From: Brachionus plicatilis
Taxonomy: Eukaryota; Rotifera; Eurotatoria; Ploima; Brachionidae
Direction of reading: 5' to 3'
Length of the DNA: 64,000 bases
NCBI GenBank assembly: GCA_010279815.1
Contig: QEOQ01000303.1
Coordinates: 623,567-687,566 of the forward strand
The notes under the pieces are model-generated. The model had not been told where the DNA came from and ran no database searches. It was given only the letters and a program-made list of their open reading frames with translations. The translations under genes were made by a program, and so were the position numbers. Position 1 is the first letter of the stretch, and each line of letters begins with the position of its first letter. This document shows, piece by piece, positions 35,181 through 49,197 of this stretch.

Positions 35181-38100
35181 GGTCAATTAAGGCTTCTCCA
35201 AAAGTTCTAATTTTAGCAGATGTTAAAAATGGAAAATCTCTAAGATTGTGAATTTAGATTTCAGTGCAGAATCTGCGAAGAGGATTTTACTTAGGCAATA
35301 TTTTAGCTGGAATGACAAGATGAATTCTGGTAAAAATTTATAAAAGGATCCAATTCGCATTTAACTATACTATTACAAAAATTTTGGAAAAAAATATGTG
35401 TTAGAAAATATTAAATTTCAATGGCAAGCGCAACTAAAAATTTAGTTAAAAAAATCTCTAACAATCTTTAATGAAGTCTCAGTTGAGCTGAGTTTCAAAT
35501 TAAATCAACAATCAACATGCTTGATAAATTTCAAAACATAATATTTAAGTAAATAATTCTGTTTTAACCACCAAATTTATATAAATTAAATTAATTTAAT
35601 TGAAAATTGACAGATTAAATGTTGAAAATTTTAATATTAATCTTTTGAAAACAAAGCAAATTATTTATCCTGAATTAGAATATTCCATGGTTTTTCTACA
35701 TTTTTTTATTTGGTCATCGATTAGTCCTAAGGTTGCTGTTTTTCCTTTAATTATATTTCAAATTTCTTGAGAATTTTTTCTTTTAAATTTAGGCTGATTA
35801 AGTTGAGAATAGGTGAATAAAGAAAGTTGGCATCCTTTCGGAAGTTCTTTATTGAAACGTATAATGGCCATTTTTTTCTATAAAGATGTTTATTCCATTA
35901 AAGCTGTTTGCTTTAAACTTTAAAATTAATAAAGTTCTATTAGAAAATATTTAAAAAGTCTTCAATAATTGTAAAATATGGTCAGCTTATAAACAGAGGT
36001 AAGAAACTTATGTTGCAAACAAAATTATTTGATTTAACAAATTTTATCTTGTGGTCCCTTAAAATTTTCTGATAAGACAAAATATTTTACGAATATAATT
36101 GATTTAAAATCAAAAGGTCTACAAAAAATTAATAAACTTTCACCTGAGATAAAGTTTTTGTATAGCCAAGCTAGATAAATAGTAAGCCTACTTTATAACA
36201 GTTTATGCTATTTATATTATTTTACTTTAATTAATTAATCACCTCCTCAATGTTCTTTTATATTATATGTTATTTTAGAATTTTATCGTGTTGATAAAGG
36301 AACAAATGTTTCTGGATTATATTTACAGTGCTTGTCTGGTACTCAACCAGAAATTAATGTTTTAATTCTTTTTTCTATGATCTTATTTAGTGTTGATTTA
36401 TTTTTAAATTTTTGTATAATATTTTATTATTTAAACGATAATTATTTATATATTTTTAACTTAATTTTCAATTGTATTTTTATATTCAGTTATTAAAAAA
36501 AGTTAGAGGTAAAAATAAATATTGATTTGAGCCTTTTATTTCGCTCGGAAGTAATTCTTGAATGATTAATTTAATTGCAATAATCCTGTTATGTAATTCT
36601 TAAATTCCAATTAAAATTCTTCTTAAGGAAAGATCACAATAATTACAACGCTCTGCCAATATTTATTTCAAATTATTAAAATTAAAAATCATTTTTGCTA
36701 AATGGTGATCGAATATATAAATTTTTTAAAAGTAAAATTAATTTTAAAAACCTTGTCTTTTATTTTTTTTAAATTAATCTTGAAAATTTTTTAAATATCT
36801 TATTTTTTAAATTAAGATCAAATTTTTTATTGTTACTAATTGAAAAAATTTTAATCAACAAAAAAAGAATTAGGAACCAAATTTGAATTTTTTCTTGTTG
36901 ATCAAATTTGTGTTTTCTTTAAGGCTAAAAGCAAAAAGGAAAAAACTAAATTAAAAAGACTCCAGCAGGCTTCTTTTGAATTAATTTTGTCCACGTTTTT
37001 CTTATTTGTTTATTAATTTTGATATTTTATTTATAAGTCAAAATACTTAAAAGCAAATTGATATTCAAAGAATCAAAGATTTTTCAGATAGCAACGACTT
37101 TATACGAGGAATTCAAATTCAAAAGTCGAATTTCTTCGAGTGGTTTTGAAATTTAAAACTTATTTATTTACAATCAATAAATTTTACTTAAGGAAATAGC
37201 ACAGTTGTACATTTTCTGAATCGGAATTTGCCCAAGAAATTCAACACCGTACATTGTTTAAACTGTAATTATAGTTTCCTAGCCTAACATATAATTCAAA
37301 AGTTCTAATTTGGCCGAGTATTAATTTTCTGAAATTTCAAATATTTTCATGCCGATAAAAATTTATTTTCTACGGACAATAAAAACTAAGAGTCTATTTC
37401 TGGATTCGGAGCCACTCTTAAGTCACAAAGGCTAGCTAAACGCTTTATTGAATTTCTGCCAAAATTAAATAATTATAGCCCACTGAGCTGATTAGAGATG
37501 GCAACAGGAAAAATGCGGATTACAAGTCTGGCTAATTATAATCCAAGCTTATTTTAAAAAATGACAGGAAGCAGCTTCGAACAACTTTGGGACGACTTTT
37601 GATTGATTAGACTACGTATTGGACATCTAATTTCTGATTAATGATATTGATTTGGTCCTAAAAACAATAAAGCTGAAAAGGACCAATTTGTACTTGAGGC
37701 AATTAATATTAAGATTTTCTGGTATCCGTAAAAGAATATTTTAAAATGTTCGCTTCCGATTGCCAGCTAAAATTCCAATCAATAAAGTAAAACTGTAAAA
37801 TTCATAAATCATTTAATGATAAATATCGATCGAAATGGTACCAACTAGCTTTGTCGGAAAATTGTGCTTGGAATACAAAAAAATTCAAAACAAAAAAAAA
37901 GAAGAATTTATTTTAAATATTTTATTTTATTAAATTTGTATTCAAATGTATGGGTGCAAGAATAAATTAGTACATTAAGATATCGAAGCAATAAAGAATG
38001 CAATTAGAAATTAATTATTTATTCGAAATATCGCGGTCCAGTTTAAACGCTTTCCGAAAATTACAAAAAGAATACATACAAATATAAAGAGAGAAAACGT

Positions 38101-38661
38101 TTGCATTTTAGAAAGAGTGCACTAACGCGTTATTAATCAAATTTATTACAAATTTTTTTTTGTTTTCATTTTTCACCGAAAGCATTAAAACGTAAGTAAT
38201 TTTTCCAGAGATGGAAATGGGCTGTTTTATTTCAAGCCAACTTATTTGTATTTCAAAGGTTTTGAAATTTATTTCTAAATTTGATTTATGAAGCCTTTGT
38301 GGCCTTTCTGCTTTGTATAAAACCAAGGCTGAACTTATCCTAACAGAAAATTAAATTTCATTCAAGTCTGGGAATAATAGTCGCCCGTTTTTTTTCTTTT
38401 CGAATGACAATTTAATGTAAGGCTTTTTTCATTCAAATATTTAATTGACCTTGTTTGAATTTATAGAATGCAGCAGATTCCATAGAAATAGCTCAAGTTC
38501 GCTCATTTTAAAAACAAGTTCTAATTAATTTCAAATTTGAATCACAAAAGACAAGAGATGTATTGAATTGTCCTGTTTTTCGATTCAAATTTGTGTTAGT
38601 GGTTCAGTGAAAAAATTGAATTTTAATTTTATTTTTTTTAATTTCTAGTTGCGGATATACT

Positions 38662-38684
38662 ACAACAACAACAACAAAACAACA
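38662..38684. repeat. (CAA)n microsatellite
   Basis: ACAACAACAACAACAAAACA-type run. Confidence 0.8.
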
Positions 38685-41600
38685 CTTGATTTTTCTAGTC
38701 CCATTCCCAGTTTGTGGTCGAGCAGATAGATTTCGTTCATTTTGCGTTTTCATAAAGCACTTAAGAAATTTAATTTAGTTAATTTATTTTTCCTTAATGA
38801 AAAAAATCTCTTCAATCCACAAGAAGTATTTCAAGTTATTGTGATTAGTTTGGCAGACACATTCTAGTAATTGATGCCTAGTATTCGCAGATAAAATAAA
38901 AAAAGTTTTAGATAAATTTGGCAAATTGAAGTTCATGATCATATGCAAATTTCAAATCAAAATTTTAAGTTTTAGATTTTAAAAGGAATCTTTTTTTTCA
39001 ATTTTTTAACAGCAAATGACTAAACTTTATTAAACATATTAAAATATTAAAATTTATTTTTTTCTGAAGTAAATATTAAATATTAATCAATATTTTGTTT
39101 CGTCTTAATAGATTTTAATAAATATTATAATACCAAAGTAATTGTTTGGGCCATAATTTGTCTTTAAAGTTTAAAAATAAATATTTTAGAAGAATCAATT
39201 ACTGATCAATAAAAAAAGATTTTTTTTATACTTTAAATATTAAAATTTTATATTTAATTAAAAAAGAAATAAAAAAAACTTATTTAATAATTTTATTGAG
39301 ATTTTAATAAATTAAGTTTTGACGATGTGATCATGATAATGAACTTCATGTTGCCGATATATTTATTAAATTACAAGTTGATTAAATGAAAAAAGTTAAA
39401 TAATTTAGTCAATGACTCAATTTGAAAAATGAATCTTCTATTTCTTTTAATTTCGTATCGAGAAGATATCGACTAAGTGTATATTGATATTATCGATTGC
39501 ATCATATTTGGCTTGATTGTTTCAAGAGATTATGATGGGATAAAATAGTATTTAGACTTAATTTTTGCTCAATCACTTCTGGGAGATTTTTTTTCAAAAG
39601 ATCATAAATAACTTTCAGTGGTATTTCTACATAAGAGCTAATTTAACAAAAAAATTGATTAATTATTTTCTATTGAATTGAAAGTGAAATTTGCGTAAAT
39701 TTTGAGCTCTTCGGCGTTATTTTGACAAATGTTTTTCAAAAAAAAATTTGATTCTAGATCGACCATATTCGAAAATCTCGAAGATGATTTTGGAATAGAA
39801 ATCGAGAGTATCTAATTCATATTCAAATAAGTTTCAAGTGCTCATTTGTATTTTAATCTATTTTCGTATCCCATAAGTATATTAATTATATTTTCTTATT
39901 AATTGAGAAAAAATTGACCACTTTGGAATTTTGCATTCGATTTAAACTTAATTATGGGATCAATTTTGCATTTTGTTCCTTCTGAGTTATGCTAATCTTA
40001 GAGTCCTTATTAGGGCTCGTATGGATTGCTTTCAAGAGTTTTATTCATGCCTAAATGGTTTCTAGTCGAATTTTAATCGAATGATAACGGGACTTATGTT
40101 TTGGACACAGAATTAATTATTTACACAAATCGAATTTGTGTCAAACAAATCCCTAGGCTGTTTTCACTCAGAGTCTATCCAAAAGTAAGATGTATGCAGA
40201 TTATTTCAAGAAAACTTAATATTTACAAGCCGATGACTATGTTTATTCGATCGTCGGCACTGGAATAGCAAGTGCTCAATTTGATGACAAACAAACATGT
40301 TCCGTTCGAGTGAGCAATCCAATTTAGTTCTAACTAGATAGTCCAGAATTCGAGTGGAAAAAAATGGAAATTTTGTGTAAAAAAATTCCAACAATTTCAA
40401 GGTAAATAGAGCACTTTGTGCACACGAAATTTTTTATTGCATTGCTAATCAATATAATCGATTTTAAATTTTGTTTAAATTTAAAGCTGGTCAATAATTA
40501 AGAGGCTGTTCACGGCCAAAAATCAATATTGAAAATGTCAATAGAGAAATGGACTTGAGTGAACATATTTGGAAAATCCGAGGCATTTTTATTAGATTAA
40601 AAAATGAAACAGTTGATTTACTGGGAAAAATTTGCTTGTTAGTAAAAAGGTTGATTTTTTAATTTTCTGATGGGTATATTTAGAAAAGACCTTTATGTGA
40701 TCAATCACTCAATCAAAAAATATTGATTAGAATTTTTAAGTTCAATCATTTAAAAAGCAAATTTGTTCAATTTTTTCATTGAAAAAATTTTCCTAGTCCT
40801 TTTTTTAATTTTTAGAACCAAAACATACTTGTTTATTTCATAATAATTTGCTACCACTGACTTCATTAATAATATTAATTAACTAATCTTTTATGAGATT
40901 AATGCAGAAAAATTTTATTTTCAAAAATTTTTAAATTTCTTATTTAGAAATAGTGGAGAAATTTTGCTCATTTTTTTAATTTGAAAGCTTATAAAAAATG
41001 GAAATAACTAAGAAGATACAATTAAAAGCTACTTTTATGGATTCAAATTAATTTTTTAGATTTTTTTTTTTTAATTTTTTGATTTCACCAGTCATAAATG
41101 TTGGATTAAATTTTAAAATTTCCTTTAGTTATTTTTTAGTCAAAACGAATTTCAAGATAATATGCAAAATTAAAATTTTGTCTAAAAAATATTGAAAAAA
41201 ATTATTCAAATATAATTTTAAATTTTGATTGCCCAAGTGGCGTTTATTCAAATAATTAAAATTCAAGTCTTATTTAATGTTAGATAATTGAAAAAAAGCA
41301 AAATTTTTCAGATATCGGTTTCGTGTAGTCAATTTTTAATTAAAAAATAAGAAAAGATACTATTTATTTATCAAGTTAAATCAAAAAAGCTCTCGCTAGT
41401 TTCATATTAAATATTTAAATTATATTAAGAAAAAAAATTAAATATTCAATTAATTAGCATTTTAGTAATTTTTAGAGATGAAAGTAAATTGAATTCTTTT
41501 TATTGGAACTATTCGGCAGAAAAACTTTGAGACTTGTTGGAAAAATGTTACAAAAATTTACAAGCTGCTTTAACTAGCTAATTATTCGACCGAATTTAAG

Positions 41601-44600
41601 ACATAATCTGTTTTTAAGTAGTGTTTTTGATAAAGTTGTATTCTTAAAACAAATCATAGCTATGGTTAGTCTATTTTAAAACATTTTTGCTGTTCTAGAT
41701 TTATCTAGTCTGCGTTCAATTTAGAAAGCGTAGTCTGTTCGAGGATAGATAAAATTGTCTATGGGGTCTATTCAAAAATTTTTATCTAGGGCTATAGGAA
41801 TTTCTAACTTTGCAATCAATCAAATTGTAATTATACAATGAAAAAAGAGATTGAAATAGAGAGAGAAAAAAAAGGTTTATCGGACTAATTTGATTTATTT
41901 TCAAAGCTAATTTTGAAATAATTTCAGAGCTGGTCTTGTTTGAAGATGATGAATAAAAAAAATTCATGTGTTTATTAGATAAATAAACTATTTAAAATAA
42001 GAAACAAATTTAAATTTGCTCAAGACCAGATTTAACATACAATTTAAAATTAGGTTTTACGGATCTATTCTTGACTTGAATTGTATAAAATCTAAATTTT
42101 AAAATTTAAATATTATGACAAAACTTCAAATTACTTTAAGTTAAGATTTTATTTTCTTTTATTTCTAATGGGTTTTATTTTCGACTTTTCAAAAGTGTAC
42201 TTAAGACAATAAAATTTAAAAAAAAAATTTTATTAGTCAAAAAGCTTGTATCTACAACCATTAATTTATTGGAGTGTTGAGCCTCGATCAGCAATTTGAA
42301 CTCGAATCGCTCAAGAGCGATCTACTAGAAACCTCTATAATTAATATTCGTTTTATTTATAGCTGAATAGCTCGGACAATCTGGCTTTTGTTGAAACCAA
42401 GTAAACAAATTTCAATTTTTAAACTAACTCGCAATTGAATTTCTGTTGTCTAAAATATTTAGATAATATTTATTTTTAGGAAATCTTAATTTGAAATGAA
42501 TTTCAACTATTTAAATCATATCCAGACACACTTCTGAGGGAGCTCTAGCTCGGTACAGAAAACAAATAAATAAACACTGTGGTTATGCATCGAGCACAAT
42601 GCTTAATTTACCAATAGTTTTATAAACGTTTTTAAATCATTTACCTTTCATCAATTTTCAGCGTTTTTTTACCCATTTTTTTTTTTTTTAATATTTTTTA
42701 TTGTTTAGATCTGGTCTTGGAAATTAGTTGTTCTACTTACTAGATGCCCTTAAGGTACAAGAGATAATAAGAACTCTGGAAATATTTGAACAAAACCAAA
42801 ATATTGAATAATCAAAAAATTTAATCAAAATTTGTGTGCACTTAGCTTAGAGATATTTCAGCTTTCATTTAAAGAATATCTTAAGGAATTCATCAACTAA
42901 AATTAGATTCCTGCAATTACTAGAATTTGTGCCTTGGCTTAAGTGAGATAATCCCATGACCAAATTAACTTCTTTTTTTTTCTTCGCCTAATTGCACTAA
43001 ATACTCACGATACCAAAAAATTTACCAAATCCGTCATTTCAATAATTAACTCGGCTAAAATAATTAATTCATTTTCGTGATACACACTTGAAATATTATC
43101 TATAAGTTACGCTTTTCATTTTTTCTTTTGTTTTATTTTTTGCCTAAGCCTTTTTATATTCGTGTCCCATATCAATCTAATTAGAGTCAAATCAACCAAC
43201 AAGTCCATTCAGCAATGTTTAATTTCAAAATTTTGCGTTATTTAGATATAAAATTAGGAATAATTATGTGACAGAATATAAAATAAAATTCTATTTACTG
43301 AACAAGATATCATGACAACTCAATTATTGAAATCGATTCTTTTTTTTAAACTCAGTCAAAAATTGGCCAGCGCAAAACAAAAGTAGTTCCAATGACGTAC
43401 TCAATTGATTAAAACCACGCTGAAAAAAATATTCTGCCTTTTTTTAATTGAGTTTCTCTTTATTTTTTTCAATTAAAATTCCGAAATCAATATTCAAATA
43501 TTTAAATTTAACATTTATTTAGAACAAATACTTATTTTAATAAATTGTAATCTTATGAAACGGGTCATCAAATGGTCCATTCCAGATTTATGAAAGCTAG
43601 ATTTTATTATTTACAACGACATAAATTTCTAGACTAAGAACTAAGATTGGGGTTTTGTTTTTTCTTTTTTTTCATTGATAAAGCGAACTTGTTTTTTTTT
43701 CTCGATATAAATTTTGATGAACAAACATTTAACCAAAAAAAAGAAACAAAATAAGGGTAGATTTTTACAATATTTAATTGTGTCAATAGATCAGTTTTTA
43801 TTTTTTAATTTAGTTACCACTCGGTTTTTTTTCTATGAAGCGTAGTTGACCTAAGGTGGTTTGAAATGAAAAGGAAATATTTAATTTTAAATAGTATATC
43901 AATTTTTCGTTGTTGTTGTATGGAAATTTGTCCACTTTAGAATTTTGATCATGTCGTAGGTATACTTTTAGAAGAAAAGAGTCAATAGATAGTTTATTGT
44001 TTGAGCTAGAGAACATTTTCTTGAATATTTATTAAAAAGGAAATGCAAAATCAAAAATCGATATTAAGTTGGAAATTTTAAGCGAATTCAAGATCATTTT
44101 TGGACAAAAAAATAAATAAATAAAGTGAGACCTTTGGAATTCAGCGAGAAAAATAAACTAACAAAAAAATTTTATTAAAAAAATAAAAATTTATATAAAT
44201 ATTGACTCGAATATATTCTAAAGTTGCCAAGAGAACCTGTTCTAAAATCGTTCATTTTGAGGCTTTACATCCAAAGGTTTTTCAATAATCTATAAATACA
44301 AACCGATCAGAAAATATTGAAACAAAATATAAAAAGCTCAGAATAAAAATATTTTCTAATATAGGTCTCGGGCTGTAATTGAATTAAATTGGTCCCGTCA
44401 GAGAGAGAGAGAAAGAAAAAACGCTTCGGATTTTATGGGTTGAATACAACCATGGGATTTATTGCTTTACAACCAATGATAAGCTCCAGAGATTAATTTC
44501 CATCACAATCAGGTAGCGTAATTAAGTTGGGCTTTGAGTACCAATGTCTCAAAATTTGTTTATGCAATTTAGATAAAGTCTTAATAGAATCCAAATATTA

Positions 44601-47600
44601 ATCAATTGCAATCGAGTGCTGATAGCTACATAAGGCAGTAAAACTTAATTTAAGTTTTATTACTGTATAATATAAGTGGCCAAGCAAAAGATTAAAAATC
44701 ATTTAGGAATATAATTTAAATTTAATTTTAAAGCTCGATTGTATTCGATCGCTAATGGCGTTTCGATAAGTCCATCAGTTATAAGCTTATCTTGAAAATA
44801 AATCTCTAGAAAAACAAATTTGCCGGCATTAGGAAAATTGAGATATATTTATATTTACAAATAGCCAGCAACTAGAGATTATTTAGAAAACATGACCATA
44901 CGGCACTCGAGAGCAGATTAGGCAAAATTGATTTTTGTGGCTCAAGTTATTCAAAATATTTAAAAAAAAAAATTAAAAAAAAAATATTGAAGAAAATTAA
45001 AATAGCTAAATTGAAATCAGAAATGGCAGGAAGAATACATGTTTAAGTATTTATTGATTGAATTAAATCAACTTCCATAAGGAGAAGTAAAAGTATTAAA
45101 TGTTCTATTATAAAAATATAATAAAATTTACAATAAAAAGAAACAAAAATAAAAAATATAACATTTTTTAGATAAATTTTTTTTTGAAGAATTTTACATG
45201 TTTAAATATTGAGCTTGGTTTAAATTATTTCCCTGTAAATTAATATCTCTCGAGCTCACTGTGCCGATTCTAGTAATTAGTTACGCAATAATTTAGTCAT
45301 GAAAAGTAATTAATTTTCAGCTTGTTATTAGGATAATAGCTTTGCTAAGCGATGGTATGATTCCTTGATTAATTTTCCGAGCAGGTAGCAGTACTCGGAG
45401 TCCGTTTGTGAGAAAGTGGCGTTATGTTTTCAAAGGTGGATTTTTAAAATCAATTTTTAGCTCTACATGAATTGTAGGAAAAAAAAGCACGGATGCTTGT
45501 CTAAATTAGATGGCTTGAGATTCTTGCAGCATTTCAAATGGTCTCTTTTTTTTTTATTGATTTCTCTTAAAATGTTTTTATGGCGACGTCAAATTCATTA
45601 ATAAAATGAACGGAACCAATTTAGAAATTTTCTAATATTGTAATGGATTTTATTGTTTAGAAAAATATCTTGTAGAAATATTGTCGCCGTTTGTACTCGA
45701 AAATTAAGAGTCTACCTTAAGATTGTCTATGTCCAAAATAGGAGGCTCTTATCTCGCAATTTCAAATTATTAAAATAATTTAAATTAAAATTGCGATAAG
45801 TTTTGTTGGTATTTTAAATTAAATTCATTGATTGACTATATCTAATCAAGAGTGTTGGCTTTTGTCAAAGACAAAATCTAGTTTTGTCTTGTTATTTAAA
45901 GTCAATTCGATTTCAAAAGTCGAGAAATTTCAAAGCCTTTATTTCGTGAGTGAAATACACCTCTGGGAAAATAAGCATGAAATATGCGCATATATTCTTT
46001 TATTTAAATTATCAAATTAAATGTTCAATCGTTCATATCAAGTCCTAATTAGATATTCCAATCTAACTCGATAGCCTTTAGTTATCCAAAAATATTTTTC
46101 AATTTCTGATAAAATTAATGATGGTTATTTTTATTTAATTAAAACTTAGATCATTGATTTTTTAAAATTTTTTAAAATTATTTTATTTTTATTCTTAACA
46201 GCTGTAAATATGAAATTTACAATTAAATTTAATTTCTAAGATTTTTTGAATAAAATAGATTTAAAAAATTGATTCGAAAATTTGAACAAACCGATTTTTT
46301 ATTTTTCTATATTTAAGCTATTAAAGCGAATTTTTTGTGAGTAAAAATTCGAACTATTTATATAATTAAAAGGAAGATAAGCCAAATTTAAGTATATTAA
46401 AATTAATAAGTCTGTAGAGAAATAAACAAGAAGTTCAATTTATTTCTTAAAATGGTTGATAAAATTTAAAGGTACTAAAAGATTAAAATACCGCAATAAC
46501 TTCTAATAAAAGTACAAATAAAAGTAGTAGTACTTCTTTTTACTAACTTCTTTTTACTTCTTTTTTGTACAGGATTTTATTCAATCGCTAGACTGAAATG
46601 AAGGACTTGATACATTCTGAGCTTCCTGGCCTTTTTCTCTAATCTATTTAAATAAGTAAAAAATATAACTACTATTCTCATTTTTTTATTTTAAATATTC
46701 AAAATAGCCAGTTTTTAAATTTAAAGTAGCTAATTCTCACCAGGCTAATGTTTGTTTGCATAATTACTATCGTTTTGTTGTGAGTCTCTCTTAAATTACA
46801 CAATTTTATTATTTTTTCAAATTAAGTTTATTTACATTCAGAGTTTACTTTTAAGAGGAAAATCTAATTTTTTAACGAAAATTAAAGGTCTCTTGAAATC
46901 AACCGAAAATCACTAGAAAAAATTTAAACTTATAAATGCTGGAAATTTTTAACTTTTAGCTAAAGTTTATTGATTGCGAAGCCCAATAATTTCGAACAAA
47001 CTCGTTATAATATTTATCTTTAGGTTCAACAAAATTAAAAAATAAAAAACTATTGCAAAACTCAATTTTTTGATAATTTTATTTTTTATAAATTAAATGT
47101 TCATTAGGCAAAGTATTATTTCGAGTGTAAAAGGGGAGAATTGTAATTTTTAAGATATGCCAACCCAAATAATTGATTAAAATTATAAAAGATAAAAAAC
47201 TTGAGTTCTAATTTAATTAAAATTTATCTATTTTTAGTTTACAATTTAAATTAATTTATATCTCTAGCGTCTTTTAGGCTTTTAATTTAGCTCTATCGGT
47301 CCTAATAAAATAAGAAAAATATTTTCGAACAAAAAAACTAGCTTGATAAAAAACTTAGTTTTAAATGATTTATTAAACAAAAATTTAGACACTTGATGAT
47401 GGTTTTTTTTTTCTAAAATAAAAGTTTTAATTAGTGCTGATTGTATAATTATGGTATCAGATCACATTTGAGTATTGAATGACCAGTGTTGTGGATACAA
47501 AACCAAGTTTTGTGTTGAGTGTTGTTTCTCAATTCGTAGGAGTTTATAAGCTGATTCAAATATGAGCGTGTAGGACGATGATGGATATTTAAAAGAATAA

Positions 47601-48639
47601 ACAAATTTTATTTATTTAAATTTTTTTTTTGAGAATAAGATTTATTCGATATTTTAGTTTCTGGGAATTTTTTTTCTAAATAAAGATAAGCGATTGTTTT
47701 TTTTTGCTAAAAAGGTACTAGAAAAGCATGGCTATTTGAGCAGATGGAATTTAGTAGACGCACAATTAAAACATTTTTCATGCTTTCAAGTCTAGCTCAG
47801 GCTGTGAGCTAAATTTTGAAATAAAAAACATGTTCTTCCTATTAAATATTTATTTTCTTTTAGATTTATAAAGAGACCAATTTTTCCAATTCGAAATAAA
47901 CTAGTTTCGAAGATTGTGCACGCTTGAGTGGACCAAGGGATCAAGGAAAATTATTGATGGAAATTTTGAAAGTTAAGAAAATATCTTGGTCAAAGTATCT
48001 GTGACGAGTCTTGTAAATCACGATTTCTAATTAAAAATATTCATGAAACAATTCAACCAAGTTTAATTAATTTCAATACTTGATAAATAAGCGATCGAAT
48101 AACTAGACTCGAAGGAGCAAATCAAGCATGGCCAATTTTGGATTTTGGTCAATGGCACAAATTCAGCTCAATTAGTACAACTCGACTGATAATGAAATAC
48201 ACACGTTATAAAACGCAAACAAACAAGATCAATCAGGTAGAAAGTTAGAAAATCTGCTGCTTATTGAGTTATTTCGTTCATGCGTTAATATTCGATTTGA
48301 ATCCAAAATGGCATGCTCTGCCCACATAAAGTTGTTAAACGCATTCTAACAATCAAAGATAAGATTAGAATCTTTATTATTTTGAGCAGTAGGTGTTAAT
48401 CAACAAAAAAAGATAATTTTTTTTTGTTCAAAATGTGAAAATTGAGATGAACTTTTTTTTTTATGTCGTTTGAGGGGAAGTGCACAAAGACCGGACATTC
48501 TATAAGCTAAACAAAATAAATATTTAGACTAGCAATGAATTTAAAGTATTTCAAACCGTTCATTGTTTGTTTAACTAATTTACCGGAGTACTGCTCTAAT
48601 GCATACAGGCATACAGTTAATTGAAGGAATTTCATACAT

Positions 48640-48657
48640 TCTCTCTCTCTCTCTCTT
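48640..48657. repeat. (CT)n microsatellite
   Basis: About eight uninterrupted CT units. Confidence 0.9.
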
Positions 48658-48937
48658 TCTTTTTTTATTTATTTGTTTATATTTATTTACTATTAGAGCA
48701 ATCAACGATTAATAAAGATTTGATTCATTGAGTTGAGCAAGCTGGAAAAATTTCATTAACAATACTTAAGACCTTATAAATATTTACATTAAATGTTTAT
48801 TTAAACAAATCTTAATATTTGGTGAAAAGTGATTTAGTCAAAGATTGACACTAAAAGGTCTCCTGAAAATATTTCGCTTCGATCTGTTTAAATAGAGCCC
48901 GCAAACCTTGCACTGCACATCTTTTAACTCGTTGGCA

Positions 48938-49197
48938 TTGTCAATTCTGCTGCACAAAAAAATATTAAAAATACCAAAGTTTTGACAGGCCAAAAAATAT
49001 TCACTTAATTGTAGCAACACTTTAAGTCCAGTTGACAATTTTCCTTAATTCACAGATTTATTGCAGAGTTTTGCAGAATCAGTATTTTGGTGGTACAGAG
49101 GATGCATCAGTTACTACAATTTATAGAAAATGTTTTGGTCTGTCAAAACTTAAGCGTTGACAATTTTAATATATTTTTTGTACCAAGATTCAAAATA
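48938..49197. mobile_element. Palindromic element, TGCAGAG-core family, copy 4
   Basis: The left arm (CACAAAAAAATATTAAAAAT, AAAGTTTTGACAGGCCAAAA, AATTGTAGCAAC) is inverted in the right arm (GTTACTACAATT, TTTTGGTCTGTCAAAACTT, TTTAATATATTTTTTGTACC). The middle at 49058-49080 contains TTATTGCAGAGTTTTGCAGA, the family core. The arms differ from those of the other copies. Confidence 0.75.

Larger units (their letters stand above)
35181..48937. other. Long gene-poor stretch
   Basis: No exon, RNA gene or transposon with supportable boundaries. Open frames here (for example 38108-38326, 40206-40400, 43810-44016 and 45832-46020) are short and match no domain. From about 37 kb the composition becomes more mixed, with many short near-palindromic words, unlike the plain A/T runs further left. 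That could mark regulatory or intronic DNA. Microsatellites: CAA-rich at 38662-38684, GA at 44400-44410, CT at 48640-48657. Confidence 0.5.

Noticed and set aside
36276..36400. Possible exon after an acceptor-like TTTTAG (F-Y-R-V-D-K-G-T-N-V-S-G-L...)
   Set aside because: No donor-consistent partner exon and no recognisable family; a chance open stretch is as likely.
40206..40400. 64-codon minus-strand ORF and similar short frames from 38 to 53 kb
   Set aside because: No domain, no splice context, and amino-acid make-up typical of random AT-rich sequence.
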